Shown here: one piece after another, positions 51,778-60,015 of the stretch | Layout of the letters: each line of letters opens with the position of its first letter | Position numbering within the stretch: the first letter of the stretch is position 1 | Assembly: GCF_009707365.1 (NCBI RefSeq) | Contig: NZ_CP046122.1 | Coordinates: 4,526,001-4,590,000, forward strand | Length of the DNA: 64,000 nucleotides | Direction: 5' to 3' | Source: Microlunatus sp. Gsoil 973 | Lineage (GTDB): Bacteria > Actinomycetota > Actinomycetes > Propionibacteriales > Propionibacteriaceae | Made by a program: the position numbers and the translations under genes | The notes under the pieces: generated by a model | Database searches by the model: none | Told to the model about the DNA's origin: nothing | What the model saw: the letters and a program-made list of their open reading frames with translations, nothing else

Positions 51778-52491
51778 ATGCATCAACATCACGGGCCGGA
51801 GGGCGAAGAGTCCCTGCGACCGAAATCCTCGCGGATCGACAACGAGCTGGGAAATCACCAGGCCACGGCGGCCGCTGCCGGGCGGCTCGACGCGCTGGAT
51901 GCCGAGGGCATTTTGGGGCTGCAGCGCGCGGTGGGCAACGGCGCAGTGAGTGAGCTCCTGGACGACGAGAGCAGGTCGCCCGTGCACGACGTGATCAACT
52001 CCTCCGGCAGGCCGCTGGACCCCGGCGTCCGGGACGACATGGAGACGCGGCTGGGCGCCGACTTCGGTGATGTCCGTATCCACGACGACACAGCGGCCCA
52101 CGCGTCGGCCACCGCGGTCAATGCGCACGCCTACACGGTCGGTTCGAACATCGTCTTCCAACGGGATCAGTACGATCCGTCATCGGAGCAGGGCCGGACG
52201 ACACTGGCCCATGAGTTGACCCACGTGATGCAGCAGCGTTCGGGTCCGGTCGACGGCACCGCCGCCCCGGGTGGGATCAAGATCAGCGACCCGAGCGATC
52301 GGTTCGAACGGGAGGCGTCGGCCAACGCCGAACGTGCGATGTCGACGCCAGTACAGACATCGGCGCTGTCGACGTCGGGTCCGGCTGTCCAGCGGCAGGA
52401 GGCCGAGGAGGAAGAACCCGAGGAGTCCGTCCAGGGTCTGTTCGTCCAGCGGGAGGCGGTTCCTGAGGAGGACGAGGAAATACCCATGTGA
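51778..52491 (+). CDS. DUF4157 (eCIS core) protein
   Basis: 237 residues. Central DUF4157 domain (about 80-155: METRLGADFGDVRIHDD; AHAYTVGSNIVFQRDQYDP) with an H-E-L-T-H metal motif (145-149). The tail is very acidic with VQR motifs (VQRQEAEEEEPEE, FVQREAVPEED). DUF4157 marks proteins carried by or linked to these injection systems; a toxin domain is absent here. The frame stays open for about 60 codons past the TGA, hinting at a once longer protein. Confidence 0.88.
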   Translation: MHQHHGPEGEESLRPKSSRIDNELGNHQATAAAAGRLDALDAEGILGLQRAVGNGAVSELLDDESRSPVHDVINSSGRPLDPGVRDDMETRLGADFGDVRIHDDTAAHASATAVNAHAYTVGSNIVFQRDQYDPSSEQGRTTLAHELTHVMQQRSGPVDGTAAPGGIKISDPSDRFEREASANAERAMSTPVQTSALSTSGPAVQRQEAEEEEPEESVQGLFVQREAVPEEDEEIPM

Positions 52492-52996
52492 GCATGGGCC
52501 AGCTTGCCAGAGACGCTCGCCCACGAATCCTGGTCGGATCCTCTTGATCTGCAGGGCCAGGTCGATGAGCTGACCGACGACACTGCCTTGAGCACCTTGA
52601 CCCTTGGGCGCGCCGATCCCTTGGATACCCCTGCTCCCGATGCGATGTGGCGTCATGTGTTGCCCGGATGACCGTGGGCTCTTGTGAAGTGACGCGGTCC
52701 TCGTCAATCCGAAGAAGTCCAGTCCGAACACGTCGCACGGGCGGGCTCGCCGCCTCCGCCGATCGGTCGCGCCCGTCTCCGGCACGTCGACCCGGATCAT
52801 CCATTCATGATCGTTTCCCGCCTGCAGACGACGCCGGTGACCTGCGTGCATCGGACCCCGCTGGTATCGCTGCCCCTCCGACTGCCTGCCCGGGCAACGA
52901 TCCGTGCCCTGCGCACCGTCCGGTAGTCCGTGTCGCCGGCGACGTCGTGGACGCACAGTTCACCTAGTTGTCCATGCACATCTGTCAGGAGTCGTC
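52492..52996 (+). other. 505-bp gap in the eCIS operon with possible relic coding
   Basis: No convincing gene. In the frame of the DUF4157 gene the codons after its TGA remain open to 52671 and read protein-like (L-P-E-T-L-A-H-E-S-W then DELTDDTALSTLTLG), with only a TTG (52504) as possible start. Another short frame ends at 52967. Could be a decayed C-terminal extension or a small lost gene. The sheath ribosome site AGGAG lies at the right edge. Confidence 0.4.
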
Positions 52997-54532
52997 ATGC
53001 CGTCGTATCTTTCGCCCGGCGTTTACGTCGAAGAGGTCCCGTCCGGCGCCCGGCCGCTGGAAGGAGTCGGGACAGCGGTCGCTGCGTTCGTCGGCCTCGC
53101 CGAAGCCGGTCCGCTGAACCAGCCGACCCTGGTCAGCAACTGGACGCAGTTCACCTCAACGTTCGGCGGCTTCCTGGACGGCACGTACCTCGCGCAAGCG
53201 GTGTACGGCTACTTCCAGAACGGCGGCGGGAACTGCTACGTCGTACGGATCGGTGAGGGCGAGTCGAATGGGAACGGTCAGACGCCCAAGGCGATCAGCA
53301 CCGGTCCGACCGCAGAGATCGGCCGACTGCGCATCCAGGCACTCGACCCGTCCGTCCCACCCGGAGACATCAGCGTCGAGGTCACCGACCCCGGCGAGGG
53401 CGCCCCCGACGACTCGTTCCGACTGTTGATCAAGCGCGGCGGCGAGGTGGTCGAGGAATACGACCGGGCCAGCTTCTCCCGCGGCAAGCAGAACGTCGTG
53501 ACCATGGTCAACGGCCAGTCAAAGCTGATCCAGATCGAGGACCTCGGCGCGGCGCTGGAACGGCCACCGGTCGGCGAGACGGCATTGGCCACCATGCCGC
53601 CGCCCTCCGCCGCGCCCCAACAGCTGACCAGCGACGACTACGTCGGCGACGTCGCCGAGCGGACCGGCTTCGCCAGCCTCGAGGCGGTGGACGAGGTCAC
53701 CATGCTGTGCGTTCCGGATCTGATGAGCGCCTACCAGCAGGGAGCGATCGACCTGGACACCGTCCAAGCGGTCCAGACGGCGATGATCGCCCACTGCGAG
53801 CTGATGGGGGACCGGATCGCGGTCCTCGATTCGCCGCCCGGGCTGAATGCCCAGCAGATCAAGGAATGGCGGGTCGACAAGGCTCGGTACGACTCCATGT
53901 ACGCCGCGCTGTACTGGCCCTGGGTCAAGACGATGAACCCTGCCACCGGCCGGTTGAGCTTCCTGCCGCCGTCGGGTCATGTCGCCGGCATCTGGGGTCG
54001 CAACGACGACAGCCGTGGGGTGCACAAGGCCCCGGCCAACGAGATCGTCCGCGGTGCCGTCGACCTGGAGGTCCAGATCACCCGCAACGAGCACGATCTG
54101 CTCAATCCGGTCGGCATCAACTGCATCCGCGCCTTCCCCGGCAGGGGGATCCGGGTGTGGGGAGCCCGGACGCTGTCGTCGGATCCGGCCTGGCGCTATC
54201 TGAACATCCGCCGGCTCTTCAACTTCCTCGAGGAGAGCATTCTCAGCGGCACCGACTGGGTCGTCTTCGAACCCAATGATCAAGCACTGTGGGCCAAGAT
54301 CAGGAGGACCATTGCCGCGTTCCTGGTCATGCAATGGCGGGCAGGGGCGTTGTTCGGGTCGACTCCGGACGAGGCGTTCTACGTCAAGTGTGACGGCGAG
54401 ACCAACAGCGCCGAATCCATCGATGCCGGACAGGTGGTCTGTGAGATCGGTGTCGCACCGGTCAAGCCGGCCGAGTTCGTCATCTTCCGACTGGCGCAGT
54501 TCTCCGGCGGCACCAGCCTGGTCAGCGAGTAG
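52997..54532 (+). CDS. Contractile tail sheath protein
   Basis: 511 residues. Sheath N-terminus PSYLSPGVYVEEVPSGARPLE and C-terminal sheath domain (WRYLNIRRLFNFLEESILSG; WAKIRRTIAAFLVMQWRAGA) are typical of eCIS/phage contractile sheaths. Forms the outer tube that shortens to drive the inner tube. ATG 52997 with AGGAG eleven bases upstream. Confidence 0.96.
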   Translation: MPSYLSPGVYVEEVPSGARPLEGVGTAVAAFVGLAEAGPLNQPTLVSNWTQFTSTFGGFLDGTYLAQAVYGYFQNGGGNCYVVRIGEGESNGNGQTPKAISTGPTAEIGRLRIQALDPSVPPGDISVEVTDPGEGAPDDSFRLLIKRGGEVVEEYDRASFSRGKQNVVTMVNGQSKLIQIEDLGAALERPPVGETALATMPPPSAAPQQLTSDDYVGDVAERTGFASLEAVDEVTMLCVPDLMSAYQQGAIDLDTVQAVQTAMIAHCELMGDRIAVLDSPPGLNAQQIKEWRVDKARYDSMYAALYWPWVKTMNPATGRLSFLPPSGHVAGIWGRNDDSRGVHKAPANEIVRGAVDLEVQITRNEHDLLNPVGINCIRAFPGRGIRVWGARTLSSDPAWRYLNIRRLFNFLEESILSGTDWVVFEPNDQALWAKIRRTIAAFLVMQWRAGALFGSTPDEAFYVKCDGETNSAESIDAGQVVCEIGVAPVKPAEFVIFRLAQFSGGTSLVSE

Positions 54533-54582
54533 CCGGACCCAACCATCTGATCATCAGCGGCTAGAAGAGAGAGGTTCCCGCC

Positions 54583-55026
54583 ATGGCCCTGCCAACCGGC
54601 AACAGCGGCGTCGCCCACTCGTTCGGACTCGAGTTCGACGGCATCACGATCAAGAGCATCACCGAGGTGTCAGGGCTCAAGATCGAACAGGACGTCGTCC
54701 AGTACAAGGAGAACGGTCCGGACGGCAAGTACCGGATCATCAACCAGCCGGGTCGACCCAAGGCACCCGACATCACCCTGACCCGGGGATTGAGTGAGGA
54801 CACCAGCTTCGAGAGCTGGGTCAAGGACTCCCGCTTCGGCAAGATGTCCGACGTCCGCAAGGGCGGGGCGATCATCGTTTACGACTACGAGGGCAACCCG
54901 ATCAAGCGGTACAAGCTGGAGAACGCCTGGCCCAAGAGCCTGGAGATCGGATCAATGAAGGCCGGCGACACCTCCTATCTGCAGGAGAAGCTGGTCCTGA
55001 CCTGTGAGTCGATCGAGGTCGAGTGA
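54583..55026 (+). CDS. Inner tube protein (T4 gp19-like)
   Basis: 147 residues of the T4-gp19/Pvc1-type tube family: HSFGLEFDGITIKSITEVSG, then PDITLTRGLSEDTSFESWVK and IKRYKLENAWPKSLEIGSMK. Hexamers stack into the inner tube within the sheath. Directly follows the sheath gene, as in other systems. Confidence 0.94.
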   Translation: MALPTGNSGVAHSFGLEFDGITIKSITEVSGLKIEQDVVQYKENGPDGKYRIINQPGRPKAPDITLTRGLSEDTSFESWVKDSRFGKMSDVRKGGAIIVYDYEGNPIKRYKLENAWPKSLEIGSMKAGDTSYLQEKLVLTCESIEVE

Positions 55027-55478
55027 TGCGACGCGGCCCACTACCGGTTCCTGAGCCGAGCGTCGATGATCAGATCGAATCGGCGGTTGATCAGCATCGG
55101 CCGGAGCCGCTTCGCACGGAGTTTCCGTTCCTGCTGCCCCGTGGCTACGTCGACGCCTCAGGAACCGTGCACCGGGACGGGGTGATGCGGCTCGCCACGG
55201 CGCGCGACGAACTGGTGCCGCTCCGGGACGACAGGGTCCGGGAGAATCCGGCGTACCTCACTGTGGTGCTGTTGGCCCGGGTGATCACCCGGCTGGGCAG
55301 CATCACCGACGTCCACGCCGGGATCATGGAGGACCTCTTCGCCACCGATCTTGCCTTCCTGCAGGATCTCTACCGGCGGGTGAACACCGAGGGTCACACC
55401 AGGGCGATGGTCAGCTGCCCCGCCTGCGAACACCAGTTCGCCGTCGACGTCGCCGGCAGCCGCCTGGGGGAATCATGA
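55026..55478 (+). CDS. Small eCIS assembly protein with C-terminal CxxC
   Basis: 150 residues. The middle part (FPFLLPRGYVDASGTVHRDG; YLTVVLLARVITRLGSI; TDLAFLQDLYRRVN) is like phage tail-assembly proteins that follow the tube gene and may be chaperones for the tape measure. One C-P-A-C motif near residues 131-134 could be half of a zinc site. The ATG overlaps the tube stop by one base; an in-frame GTG begins at 55023. Confidence 0.75.
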   Translation: MRRGPLPVPEPSVDDQIESAVDQHRPEPLRTEFPFLLPRGYVDASGTVHRDGVMRLATARDELVPLRDDRVRENPAYLTVVLLARVITRLGSITDVHAGIMEDLFATDLAFLQDLYRRVNTEGHTRAMVSCPACEHQFAVDVAGSRLGES

Positions 55479-55630
55479 CGTACGCGACCGACCGGCTGTA
55501 TTCCGAGATCGCGTACGTCGCCTACTACCTGCATTGGTCGTACGACACGATCCTCGATCTGGAGCATGCCGAGCGTCGCCGCTACGTGGCGGAGGTCGGC
55601 GCGCTGAACAACCGCATCCGGCGCGGCTGA
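55475..55630 (+). CDS. DUF6760-like small eCIS protein
   Basis: 51-residue protein: MTYATDRLYSEIAYVAYYLH at the N-terminus and LEHAERRRYVAEVGALNNRI near the C-terminus. It matches the small DUF6760 proteins that come after the tube and assembly genes in injection systems and phage-like loci (recognised from memory). ATGA overlap with the previous gene supports translation. The IS110 element begins soon after its stop. Confidence 0.8.
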   Translation: MTYATDRLYSEIAYVAYYLHWSYDTILDLEHAERRRYVAEVGALNNRIRRG

Positions 55631-55659
55631 GCCGGCGCCGAGGAGTCTCAATGACGAAG

Positions 55660-56871
55660 TCAAGCTGCGTTGATGGCTTTTGTTGGGCTGGTGGGAGTCC
55701 AGGTGCGGTTGTCGCGGAGCAGTGCCCACAGTACGTTGACGCGGCGTCTGGCCAGGGCGATGAGGGCTTGGATGTGTCTGAGGCCTTCGGCTCGTTTCTT
55801 GAGGTAGAAGTCCCGATTGGGGCCGTCGCGGATGATGCTGGATTGAGCCGAGAGGTAGAAGACCCGGCGCAGTCGGCGGCTGTATCGGTTGGGTCGGTGC
55901 AGGTTGTTGGTGCGGCGCCCGGAGTCACGTGGAACGGGTACCAGTCCGGCAGCGGATGCGAGGTGGCCGGCGTCGGGGTAGGCGTTGAGGTCTCCAGCGG
56001 CAACGACGAACTCAGCGGCCAGCATCGGTCCGATGCCGGGCATCGAGGTGATGATCGCGGTTTGGGGATGGGCAGCCATCGTGGTCTTGATCTGTCCCTC
56101 GAGTCGACCCAGTCGGTCATCGAGGTTCAGCAGTTGGGTGGCGAGGTCGGCGATGATCTGGGCGGCGATGTCTTGTCCGGGCAGGGTGGTGTGTTGGGCT
56201 GCGGCCGCCGCCAGTGCAGTCTGGGCGACTTGGGCGGCATTGCGGACACCGCGCTTGCTGAGCCAGGATTCCAGCCTGTTTTGTCCACGGCGCCGCAGTG
56301 CGTCGGGGATTTGGTAACCGGTCAGCAAGACCACAGCACCTTGGTGCGAGGAATAGTCGAAGGCCCGTTCCAGTGCGGGGAAGACGCCGGTCAACACATC
56401 GCGCAGCCGGTTGACCAAACGGACACGGTCAGCGACCAGGTCGTTGCGATGGGCGGTCAGCAAGCGGAGCTCGGCGACCAGTTGCGCGTTGACCTGGACT
56501 GGGGCGAAGTCGTGCCGCAGCCGGGAGGTCTCAGCGATCACGAACGCGTCGCGGGCGTCGGTCTTGGCTTCACCGCGGTAGCCGGCTGTCATCGCGTTGA
56601 CCGTGCGGCCGGGCACGTAGACCGTCTCTTGGCCATGAGCCGCCAACAGCGCCAGCAGCAGCGTCGAAGAGGTGCCGCTGATGTCGACGGCCCACGACAC
56701 CCGCTCAGCCAGCTCCAGCGCTGTCGCGATCGCATCAAGAATCGCTGTCTCGTCGTTGACGATCTTGGCCGACCACACCTGCGTGCCGCTCTCATCCACA
56801 GCAGCGGCCCAGTGGTGAGCCTTGCCCACGTCGACGCCGACCCACACTCGAAGTCTTCTTGCTTCCAACAT
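55660..56871 (-). CDS. IS110-family transposase
   Basis: 403 residues. RuvC-like DEDD domain: Asp14 (VWVGVDVGKAHHW), Asp63 (VSWAVDISG), Asp105 and Asp108 (KTDARDAF). The C-terminal transposase_20 domain has MPGIGPMLAAEF and the likely catalytic Ser317 in PRDSGRRTNN. It looks complete. Elements of this family use an RNA-guided (bridge RNA) recombinase mechanism; the RNA would come from the noncoding end upstream of this gene. Confidence 0.95.
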   Translation of the reverse strand: MLEARRLRVWVGVDVGKAHHWAAAVDESGTQVWSAKIVNDETAILDAIATALELAERVSWAVDISGTSSTLLLALLAAHGQETVYVPGRTVNAMTAGYRGEAKTDARDAFVIAETSRLRHDFAPVQVNAQLVAELRLLTAHRNDLVADRVRLVNRLRDVLTGVFPALERAFDYSSHQGAVVLLTGYQIPDALRRRGQNRLESWLSKRGVRNAAQVAQTALAAAAAQHTTLPGQDIAAQIIADLATQLLNLDDRLGRLEGQIKTTMAAHPQTAIITSMPGIGPMLAAEFVVAAGDLNAYPDAGHLASAAGLVPVPRDSGRRTNNLHRPNRYSRRLRRVFYLSAQSSIIRDGPNRDFYLKKRAEGLRHIQALIALARRRVNVLWALLRDNRTWTPTSPTKAINAA

Positions 56872-57062
56872 GTGCTCCTACTGATCGGTCCTGGTGGTGA
56901 CACGGCCCGTGGAACACCCCGCCGACATCTCCGTAACCAGCGACCTACCCGCACGTCTCAATCAGCAGTCAGGGTGCCCCGCGGAGCCGGGCGGCCACTC
57001 CTCGGGAACGAACGAGCGCAAGAACTGATCAGCCACACCCGGCACCACAGGGCCACCTATCA
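56872..57062 (-). ncRNA. Candidate bridge RNA region of the IS110 element
   Basis: About 190 noncoding bases upstream of the transposase start, the position of the bridge RNA in IS110-group elements. I see GC-rich self-complementary parts (for example GCGGAGCCGGGCGGCC near 56980) but did not fold it. Assignment is by position only. Confidence 0.35.
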
Positions 57063-57080
57063 ACTTACGGAGAACTGATC

Positions 57081-59537
57081 ATGAAGTGGCGTTGGTGGCC
57101 GTTGCGCGACGCGCGCCCCGACCCGGTCGCGGTGTCCCGGTCGGCCCCGGCCGTTGATCATCTCTCGGGCGCCACCCCCGAGCCGGCTTGGTCCCGGTTG
57201 CCGACCCTGCAACGCGCGGTACCGCTGCAGTTGCAACCGGTCGCACCGCTGGACCGATTCACGTCCGGCCTGACCGCCTATCGGAACCCCAGCATGTTGG
57301 GTGATCTCGGGCATCTGGTCGATCACAGCGAGCCGTCGGGATCGGTCAGTGGGCTCGCCGTGCCCAGGCGGTCACCCGTCCTACCGTCCGGATCCGGCGA
57401 CGGGGAAGAGCACATCGCAGAGACGACACCGCCCAACGGTGGCTTCACGGTGCAACGCCAGGAGGTGGTTGCGGACTCGTTCAGCGCCGTGCCGCGCGAG
57501 GCGGCACGCGATGACAGCCCGGACGAGCGCCAAATCCCTCGCACCCCTGATGATCACGCGGCCACGGAAGATCATCCGCCGGTGAGCCGGTCCGACCCGA
57601 TGCGCGCCCTTCAGCGCACCATCGAGTCGTCGGTGCCCGCAGGCCAACCGCCCACACCGCCAACCGTTCCGCAACCGATCCCCGCCGGGCCGGACATCGT
57701 GGCCCCCGGTCGACCGGACGCCGACCCGACTCCAGCGCCTGCCACGGAGCCCGATGGAACGGCGCCGCTCAGCGGATTCGCAGCAGCGATCATGGCGATC
57801 ACCGCCGACGAGTCGGTTTCCCTGGACGCTGTGCGCCGGCCGGCGATCCCGGAAGTCCCTCCGGCCGTCCAACGGTCGACCCTGGCCCCGGCGAGGGCCT
57901 CAACGCCGGTCTCGACATCGGCGCCGGCACCGCCGTTGCCGTCCACGCCACAGTTGACACCACGACCGACACCACGGCCGACACCGCGACCAACGCCGCG
58001 GCCTCCGTCGGTCGTCTCTGCGACCTCCCCTGCGGTCCCGCTCGAACCGGCGCCACCGTTGGGCTCGGAGCCCGTCGTGGGGGGATCGACCGCGGATGGG
58101 GCTCAGGCAGTATCCGACTCGGCAGCGGTGCCGCTACGGCCGATCCCGGTCCAGCGCATGCCCGCCGGCAGCAGGGGTGGCACAGTCGACGGTGGTGATC
58201 AGCTCGACCATGATCTCCTCGACCATGATCAACCTGTCCATGATCTCCTCGACCATGATCTCCTCGACCATGATCAACTCGATCACGCTGAACTCGATCA
58301 CGCTGAACCCGACCGGCATCATTCCGATCGCCATCACTCCGATCGCCAGCACTCGGCCTCGGAACAGCCCGACCGGGATCGCGTCGTCGGCGGCCAACAG
58401 CCCGTCACGCAGCCCGTCGTGGCGCGCCTCTGGTCGCAGACCCCACCGTTGCTGCCCGAGTCCCGATCGCTGCTGCGTGGTTCAGCGCCTTCGAATCTGC
58501 CGGCTCCCGCCGCGCAGCGGATCAGCTATCGGCAGGACCAGGTCGCCGCCGGCCGTCGCAGTGATCATCCCGATCACGGACGCCCGGTGCCAAGTCCCGA
58601 CCATCCGATGCGAATGGGCGACGCGTTGAGCGGATCCGGGCCATTGGCCACGCCACTGTCGATCATCCCGCCGGTCCAGCGGTGGACGCCACAGAGTCCA
58701 CCAGCGGCAGCCGCATCGGTCATGAACCGGTCGTCCGACCCGCTGCAGGTCGACCCGATGCCGATCGAGCACATCCCGATCGAGCCCATCCCGATGGACC
58801 TCATCGCCGAGGAGCCAGTGTCCGCCGAAGTCATGCCCGTTGCACCGGACCCTGACGACGGCGCGATCGGCGGGAGCTACACACCGCTCACCTCGACGAG
58901 CTTCGAGATGCCGTTGCCGATGATCACCCCGGGTGCCAACGGCCCGGCGATAGGCAACTCCTTGGCGCAGCAGACCGGCCGGCACACATCGGGCCCGACG
59001 ACACCACACCTGCAACGCAGCTGGGCACCGAACCCGACGCCGTCCCGGCCGATCAGCCCCGGCCCGAGTGCCGTGCAGCAGGCCGGCCCTCATCCGGGCG
59101 AAGGTCCGGACAATCTGCTGACCGATCCGATCCGGGTCGTTCGACCGAAGCCGGTGGAGGTCGCCCCTCCGGCGCCGGTGCAGCGCAGCGGACCGATGTC
59201 CTTCGACACCATGTTCGGCAGCTACGCATCGGGACCCCGACAGCCGGACCTGCCGGTGCAACGCGCCACCGAGGTCTCCCGGACCGACGAATCCACCACG
59301 GCACCAGGCTCCGGGGCTCCGCGATCGGCGACCGACGAGTCGGCCTCCCAACCGGCGCCGATCTCCGCACCACCCACTCCCGGTCTGCCGGCTTCTGCAC
59401 CGCCCGCGGCGGCAGGCACGACCGAAAGCGTCGACGAACTGGCCCGGCGGCTCTTCGAACCGCTGTCCGCCCGGATCAAGGCCGAGTTGTGGCTGGACCG
59501 GGAGCGCGCCGGCCTGATCACCGACGTCCGATCATGA
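57081..59537 (+). CDS. Long disordered eCIS protein with VQR motifs
   Basis: 818 residues, rich in Pro, Ser, Ala and Asp and probably largely unfolded. About ten short (V/L/A)QR motifs are spread along it. There is a TPRP repeat (about 295-310) and eleven pentapeptide units of D-(Q/L)-L-D-H type (373-427). Only the C-terminal 40 residues look folded: SVDELARRLFEPLSARIKAE then LWLDRERAG, a helix kept in related loci. ATG 57081 has GGAG ten bases upstream. It may be a scaffold or tape-measure-like component; the VQR motifs are shared with the DUF4157 protein. Confidence 0.65.
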   Translation: MKWRWWPLRDARPDPVAVSRSAPAVDHLSGATPEPAWSRLPTLQRAVPLQLQPVAPLDRFTSGLTAYRNPSMLGDLGHLVDHSEPSGSVSGLAVPRRSPVLPSGSGDGEEHIAETTPPNGGFTVQRQEVVADSFSAVPREAARDDSPDERQIPRTPDDHAATEDHPPVSRSDPMRALQRTIESSVPAGQPPTPPTVPQPIPAGPDIVAPGRPDADPTPAPATEPDGTAPLSGFAAAIMAITADESVSLDAVRRPAIPEVPPAVQRSTLAPARASTPVSTSAPAPPLPSTPQLTPRPTPRPTPRPTPRPPSVVSATSPAVPLEPAPPLGSEPVVGGSTADGAQAVSDSAAVPLRPIPVQRMPAGSRGGTVDGGDQLDHDLLDHDQPVHDLLDHDLLDHDQLDHAELDHAEPDRHHSDRHHSDRQHSASEQPDRDRVVGGQQPVTQPVVARLWSQTPPLLPESRSLLRGSAPSNLPAPAAQRISYRQDQVAAGRRSDHPDHGRPVPSPDHPMRMGDALSGSGPLATPLSIIPPVQRWTPQSPPAAAASVMNRSSDPLQVDPMPIEHIPIEPIPMDLIAEEPVSAEVMPVAPDPDDGAIGGSYTPLTSTSFEMPLPMITPGANGPAIGNSLAQQTGRHTSGPTTPHLQRSWAPNPTPSRPISPGPSAVQQAGPHPGEGPDNLLTDPIRVVRPKPVEVAPPAPVQRSGPMSFDTMFGSYASGPRQPDLPVQRATEVSRTDESTTAPGSGAPRSATDESASQPAPISAPPTPGLPASAPPAAAGTTESVDELARRLFEPLSARIKAELWLDRERAGLITDVRS
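58197..58361 (+). repeat. 15-bp tandem repeat inside the disordered eCIS gene
   Basis: Eleven in-frame 15-bp units (GATCTCCTCGACCAT type), first strongly alike, later degenerating to CATCACTCCGATCGC. They encode the D-(Q/L)-L-D-H units. Likely variable in copy number between strains. Confidence 0.85.
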
Positions 59538-59579
59538 TCATCGATTCGGCCACAGCCACGAGCAGAGCAGGGAGGGACC

Positions 59580-60014
59580 GTGACGACGAGCAACGCTGAT
59601 CCCGCAGTGAGCGTGTGTTTCACCGTCAGGATCGACGACGACGATCTTGGCTACTTCAACAGCTGTGACGGGCTGGGCTGCGAGGTGGTGATCGAGCAGC
59701 GCGAGGAGGGCGGCAACAACGGCTTCGTCTGGCAGCTGCCAACCCGGATCAAGTACTCCACGATCAAACTCTCCCGCCCGGTGGGCGAGGACAGCGACAA
59801 ACTCACCGCCTGGCTCGCCGGCTTCGCCAACGGTGTCAGCCGGAAGACCGCCACGATCGAGGCACGCCGCGCGGACAAGTCGGTGGTCGCCACTTGGCAC
59901 CTCGACGGCGTCATCCCGGTGCGGTGGAGCGGACCGAGCCTGAGCCCCGAATCGCCCAAGATCGCCACCGAGACGATCGAACTCGCCCACCACGGTTTCC
60001 TTCCGGGGGCATGA
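59580..60014 (+). CDS. Second tube protein (T4 gp19-like)
   Basis: 144 residues, paralogue of the tube at 54583: VCFTVRIDDDDLGYFNSCDG, then VVIEQREEGGNNGFVWQLP and KLSRPVGEDSDKLTAW. In Afp/PVC-type systems such additional tube proteins form the layer joining tube and spike. GTG 59580 follows GGAGGG. Confidence 0.93.
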   Translation: MTTSNADPAVSVCFTVRIDDDDLGYFNSCDGLGCEVVIEQREEGGNNGFVWQLPTRIKYSTIKLSRPVGEDSDKLTAWLAGFANGVSRKTATIEARRADKSVVATWHLDGVIPVRWSGPSLSPESPKIATETIELAHHGFLPGA

Positions 60015-60015
60015 G

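Larger units (their letters stand above)
55631..57068 (-). mobile_element. IS110-type insertion element
   Basis: Stretch between the DUF6760-like stop and the ribosome site of the next eCIS gene, holding one IS110-family transposase in opposite orientation to the operon. Exact ends are uncertain: this family lacks terminal inverted repeats, and none are seen. Outer limits are given. The insertion is intergenic and leaves both neighbours intact, but should affect read-through of the operon. Confidence 0.8.

Noticed and set aside
51778-52491. Calling the DUF4157 protein a toxin effector
   Set aside because: It has only the DUF4157 domain and an acidic tail; no toxin domain is visible.
52180-52956. 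258-codon minus-strand frame over the DUF4157/sheath gap
   Set aside because: Overlaps the coding 3' part of the DUF4157 gene and has Arg-rich, non-protein-like composition.
55631-57068. Terminal inverted repeats for the IS element
   Set aside because: I searched the flanks by eye and found no convincing inverted ends, consistent with IS110-type elements.
55534-57078. 514-codon plus-strand frame across the IS element
   Set aside because: Antisense to the IS110 transposase, whose catalytic residues are intact.
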